Part shown: piece after piece, positions 15,704 through 17,775 of the stretch
Position numbering within the stretch: position 1 is the first letter of the stretch
Layout of the letters: each line of letters begins with the position of its first letter
Assembly (NCBI GenBank): GCA_017534025.1
Contig: JAFWDF010000127.1
Span: 1 to 17,775 of the forward strand
DNA length: 17,775 bases
Reading direction: 5' to 3'
Source of the DNA: Bacillota bacterium
GTDB lineage: Bacteria; Bacillota; Clostridia; Peptostreptococcales; Anaerovoracaceae
Position numbers and translations under genes: made by a program
Notes under the pieces: generated by a model
The model's input: only the letters and a program-made list of their open reading frames with translations
Told to the model about the DNA's origin: nothing
Databases searched by the model: none

Positions 15704-15741
15704 GCGTGATGCGCGGCGTTTCAATGCGCCGCGCATTATGC
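15704..15741 (+). terminator. Strong hairpin after feoB, possible attenuating terminator
   Basis: A 15-base-pair stem (15704-15718 with 15727-15741, two G-U pairs) has an eight-base loop. The following sequence, TACTATTATTT, is not a real T tract, so full termination is doubtful. It may stabilise the feoAB mRNA end or reduce read-through into the two downstream genes. Confidence 0.5.
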
Positions 15742-15765
15742 TACTATTATTTAAAGCGGAGCTGA

Positions 15766-15789
15766 GCTCCCGTCAGGCACACCGGGAGC
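15766..15789 (+). other. Second hairpin between feoB and the Cys-rich gene
   Basis: GCTCCCG (15766-15772) pairs with CGGGAGC (15783-15789) around a ten-base loop. Outer GCT/AGC pairs may extend it past a two-base bulge. It has no T tract and lies just upstream of an extended -10 element. Confidence 0.4.
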
Positions 15790-15809
15790 AGCGGGACGCA
15801 TCCGGCTTC

Positions 15810-15818
15810 TGATATAAT
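15810..15818 (+). promoter_or_regulatory. Extended -10 promoter for the feo accessory genes
   Basis: TGA-TATAAT matches the extended -10 consensus and lies 28 bases before the GTG at 15846. Together with the hairpins upstream it suggests the two small genes can be transcribed apart from feoAB. Confidence 0.5.
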
Positions 15819-15831
15819 AATTTTACAGGAA

Positions 15832-15837
15832 AGGAGG
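15832..15837 (+). promoter_or_regulatory. Ribosome binding site that selects the GTG start at 15846
   Basis: AGGAGG ends 8 bases before GTG 15846, but 14 bases before the ATG at 15852. The GTG is therefore the more likely start. Confidence 0.65.
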
Positions 15838-15845
15838 ACAGCACA

Positions 15846-16007
15846 GTGAACATGTCTACCATCATAGCCATACTGGTAATTGCAGTTATATTATTCCTTG
15901 CGATCCGATATATATATAAAGAAAAGAAAAAGGGCCATCAATGTATTGGCTGTCCTTTTGCGGATTCCTGCCAGAAACACAATCCGCCCGGAAATTCATG
16001 CTCATGA
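15846..16007 (+). CDS. FeoB-associated Cys-rich membrane protein
   Basis: A 53-residue peptide starting at GTG: MNMSTIIAILVIAVILF, one transmembrane helix (about 4-23), then the basic RYIYKEKKKG. The Cys-rich tail is CIGCPFADSC ending NSCS, with C33, C36, C42 and C52. This layout matches the small FeoB-associated Cys-rich membrane proteins encoded next to feoB in many anaerobes; their role in Fe2+ handling is proposed but not proven. It sits 171 bases after feoB behind two hairpins and its own extended -10, and 32 bases before the HMA-domain gene. It is too short to appear in usual ORF lists. Confidence 0.88.
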   Translation: MNMSTIIAILVIAVILFLAIRYIYKEKKKGHQCIGCPFADSCQKHNPPGNSCS

Positions 16008-16039
16008 TCTTATGAAAATACAGGAGATAATGAATTAAT

Positions 16040-16417
16040 ATGTCTACATTAATAATTATTATTGGAGTACTGCTGATCGCTTATGCAGTTTACGCGACTG
16101 TACAGAAAGCAAGAGGAAAATCAAAAGCAGCCAGCTGCTGCGGCTCGAAAGAAACGGTTCTGGCAAAGCCGGTCGCCGATACGGACGAATCTCATTATCC
16201 ATACAAATATAATGTGTCCATTGAAGGCATGCAGTGCAGTAATTGCGCAGCCAACGTTGAAAATGCCATCAATGCATCCGGTGATACCTGGGCACATGTC
16301 AACCTCGGAAGAAGGCGGGCGGAAGTCCTTTCCAAATCCGAAAAGACGGAAGCGAGCTTCGCGGATTTACTAAAAGGAACCGACTATAAAGTAACTGATT
16401 GCACACAAATCTCCTAA
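16040..16417 (+). CDS. Membrane-tethered heavy-metal-associated (HMA) domain protein
   Basis: A 125-residue protein. Residues 3-20 form one transmembrane helix, followed by a basic stretch and a Cys pair at 33-34 (SCCGS). Residues about 56-120 are a ferredoxin-like HMA domain with IEGMQCSNCAANVENAI; C66 and C69 form the CxxC metal site. Such domains usually carry Cu+ or similar soft metals as chaperones or P-type ATPase tails. Here it is the last gene of the feo region, 32 bases after the FeoB-associated peptide. The ATG at 16040 is 13 bases from AGGAG, longer than usual, but a stop codon lies just upstream in frame. A shared terminator follows. A role in metal delivery or redox at the membrane is inference from context. 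Confidence 0.88.
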   Translation: MSTLIIIIGVLLIAYAVYATVQKARGKSKAASCCGSKETVLAKPVADTDESHYPYKYNVSIEGMQCSNCAANVENAINASGDTWAHVNLGRRRAEVLSKSEKTEASFADLLKGTDYKVTDCTQIS

Positions 16418-16423
16418 TAATAC

Positions 16424-16485
16424 AAAAAGGGGCTGTGAAGCCTGAGGCGTTCAACCTCATTTCTTCACAGCCCCCTGTTTTATTT
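16424..16485. terminator. Bidirectional terminator between the converging feo and reductase units
   Basis: GGGGCTGTGAAG (16429-16440) pairs with CTTCACAGCCCC (16463-16474), 12 perfect pairs, with an inner TGAGG/CCTCA stem. The minus strand continues TTTTTGTATT; the plus strand continues CTGTTTTATTT. It closes the HMA gene on the plus strand and the reductase on the minus strand, whose stop codon is at 16480-16482. Confidence 0.9.
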
Positions 16486-17604
16486 CTGCCCGAACAGCTC
16501 CGCTGCCTGCTCCAGTTCATACCGGATCCGGATGTGCTGCGGACAGGCATCTTCACACTGGCCGCATTTTATGCAGTCTACGGCCTTCTTTTTGCCGGCC
16601 ACCGTTGTCTGCCAGTTTTCCGTATGCAGCGCCCTTTCCATATTCTCAAACAGCGTATAGATATTTCTGGCGGTAAAGGTTCCGGAAATGCCGATGTTCT
16701 GCGGACATACCTTGGCGCAGTAATTGCAGACCGTACATGGAATAAGAGGAATCTTCGCCAGTTCTTCCCTGGCCTGCCCGATGGTCTCCAGCTGTTCTTC
16801 CGACAGACCGCTGAAATCTTTCATAAACGAAACATTATCCTCCATCTGCTCCACATTGCTCATTCCGGACAGGACGACCAGGACACCTTCCAGATCCGCT
16901 GCGAACCGAACGCCCCAGGATGCCACGGACAGATCCGGATCACTCTTTTTCAGAATATCTTTCACGGTTTCCGGCGGATTCGCCAGAAGGCCGCCCTTCA
17001 ACGGTTCCATGATAATGATCGGCTTGCCGTGCTTCCGCGCCACCTCATAAACACCGCGGGACTGAATCGCCGGATTTTCCCAGTCTGCGTAATTGATCTG
17101 CAGCTGAACGAATTCTGCGTCCGGATGCGCTGTCAGAAGCTCCTCCAGCTTCTACGGAGTATCATGGAAGGAAAAACCGTAATGCTTGATTTTCCCCTCT
17201 GCCTTCTTCTCCTTCACAAATTCCCACATGTCAAAATCATCGAAGAAATGGGTCCGGTGTTCGCCCAGATTGTGCAGCAGGTACATATCAAAATAGCCCG
17301 CTCCGGTCTGCTGCAGGGAAGTTTCAAACTGCGCAACGGCATCTTCCCTGGTTTTGCAGTCGATCCAGGCAGCATTTTTTGTTGCCAGCTGAAAACTCTC
17401 CCGCGGATACCGTTCCACCAGTGCCTGCCTGGCGGCATCTTCCGATCCCTCGTAGGCCCACGCCGTATCAAAATAGGAAAAGCCCGCTTCCATGAAACGG
17501 TCCACCATGACCTTGACCTGTTCGATATCTATGGCATCGTCCTTATGTGGGAGCCGCATCAGACCAAATCCAAGCTTTTTAATCTCTTTGTCGAAAAATA
17601 CCAT
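16480..17604 (-). pseudogene. Aldo/keto reductase with two Fe-S clusters, interrupted by in-frame TAG
   Basis: Reading through, this is a 374-codon aldo/keto reductase of the ferredoxin-fused clostridial type. The N-terminal half has GFGLMRLP and the full catalytic tetrad: D46 and Y51 in FDTAWAY, K76 and H111 in YLLHNLG. The C-terminal half has CTVCNYCAKVCP and CIKCGQCEDACP (codons 290-300 and 344-354), two 4Fe-4S motifs. Codon 151 (17152-17154) is TAG between HDTP and KLEELL, where homologs usually have Glu (GAG to TAG is one base). Both sides are in the same frame and otherwise undamaged. AGGAGG lies before the ATG at 17604. Possible readings are a recent nonsense mutation, a sequencing error or suppression. 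As written it would give a 150-residue fragment lacking the Fe-S part. Confidence 0.85.
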
Positions 17605-17637
17605 TTGACCCTCCTTGAATGATTATCCATGTCATCT

Positions 17638-17775
17638 TTACCGGTCAGATCCGGCAGAATCCAGTCCACGATCTGCTCCCATTCTGAAAAAACGGTAAAC
17701 CAAAACCGCAATAACGATGCCGATCAGCATGCCGGCCAGTACATCCGTCGGATAATGCACCATATTGTACAGACG
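17638..17775 (-). CDS. PAP2-superfamily membrane phosphatase, C-terminal fragment
   Basis: Only the last 45 residues are present; the 5' part lies beyond base 17775. The segment RLYNMVHYPTDVLAG fits the third conserved motif of PAP2 acid phosphatases (SRxxxxxHxxxD). The His and Asp are present and the Arg is the first residue seen. A final transmembrane helix (MLIGIVIAVLVYRFF) follows, then a short hydrophilic tail. Members dephosphorylate undecaprenyl diphosphate or phosphatidic acid at the membrane. The stop is 33 bases before the reductase start, so the two genes are probably one transcript. Confidence 0.8.
   Translation of the reverse strand, partial: RLYNMVHYPTDVLAGMLIGIVIAVLVYRFFRMGADRGLDSAGSDR

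Noticed and set aside
17035..17043. Separate translation of the reductase C-terminal half from GTG 17043
   Set aside because: No SD lies before it, and the 36 codons upstream are also conserved reductase sequence.
17152..17154. TAG read as a sense codon throughout the genome (for example pyrrolysine)
   Set aside because: The subtilisin and the antiporter both end in TAG at natural C-termini, so TAG works as a stop here.
16399..17622. 407-residue open frame opposite the reductase
   Set aside because: The reductase strand has clear catalytic and Fe-S motifs; this frame has none and crosses the terminator.

Overview
The window looks like chromosome from a moderately GC-rich, anaerobic Gram-positive bacterium, most likely a gut-type Clostridium relative. 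Three lines of evidence support this: the rapZ-yvcK pair in the usual Firmicutes order; cell-wall anchoring by triple SLH domains of the 'CTRGQ...VTFLYR' type; and a Feo iron-uptake operon carrying the small Cys-rich protein often found beside feoB in anaerobes. SD sequences are strong, and several promoters resemble sigma-A or extended -10 promoters. The species cannot be named from sequence alone. No rRNA, tRNA, IS element, phage gene or CRISPR array was found, and no gene-free stretch exceeds 300 bases.

Layout. (1) 1-1700, minus: rapZ then yvcK; yvcK runs off the left edge, so whiA would be expected beyond it. (2) 1836-2666, minus: a NapH-like polyferredoxin membrane protein with its own extended -10 promoter. 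(3) 2889-5081, minus: a two-gene surface unit, a BspA-type leucine-rich-repeat protein with three SLH domains followed by a membrane-anchored protein with a Pro-Asp-Gly repeat stalk, closed by a strong terminator. (4) 5151-6218, minus: a stand-alone Old Yellow Enzyme domain with a Cys cluster; its promoter and leader carry a tandem repeat and a hairpin. (5) 6466-7155, minus: a lipoprotein with a near-consensus promoter and a terminator. (6) 7280-13059, minus: four tightly spaced genes read as one operon: an SLH protein with YD-like repeats, a 103-residue unknown protein, a CPA1 Na+/H+ antiporter, and an SLH-anchored subtilisin. (7) 13253-16417, plus: feoA, feoB, a FeoB-associated Cys-rich peptide and a membrane-tethered HMA-domain protein. 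The feoA promoter overlaps an array of TTAGTT/AACTAA half-sites typical of a DtxR-family iron repressor. (8) 16480-17775, minus: an aldo/keto reductase gene broken by one in-frame TAG, preceded by the end of a PAP2-type phosphatase gene. Regions 7 and 8 converge on a shared bidirectional terminator.

Functionally the window combines central regulation and envelope homeostasis (RapZ/YvcK), iron acquisition, flavin and Fe-S redox enzymes, and a surface programme of three SLH-anchored proteins. The points most worth a second look are the amber codon in the reductase, the iron-box architecture and accessory genes of the feo operon, the antiporter/surface-protease operon, and the Cys-to-Ser change in the membrane ferredoxin.
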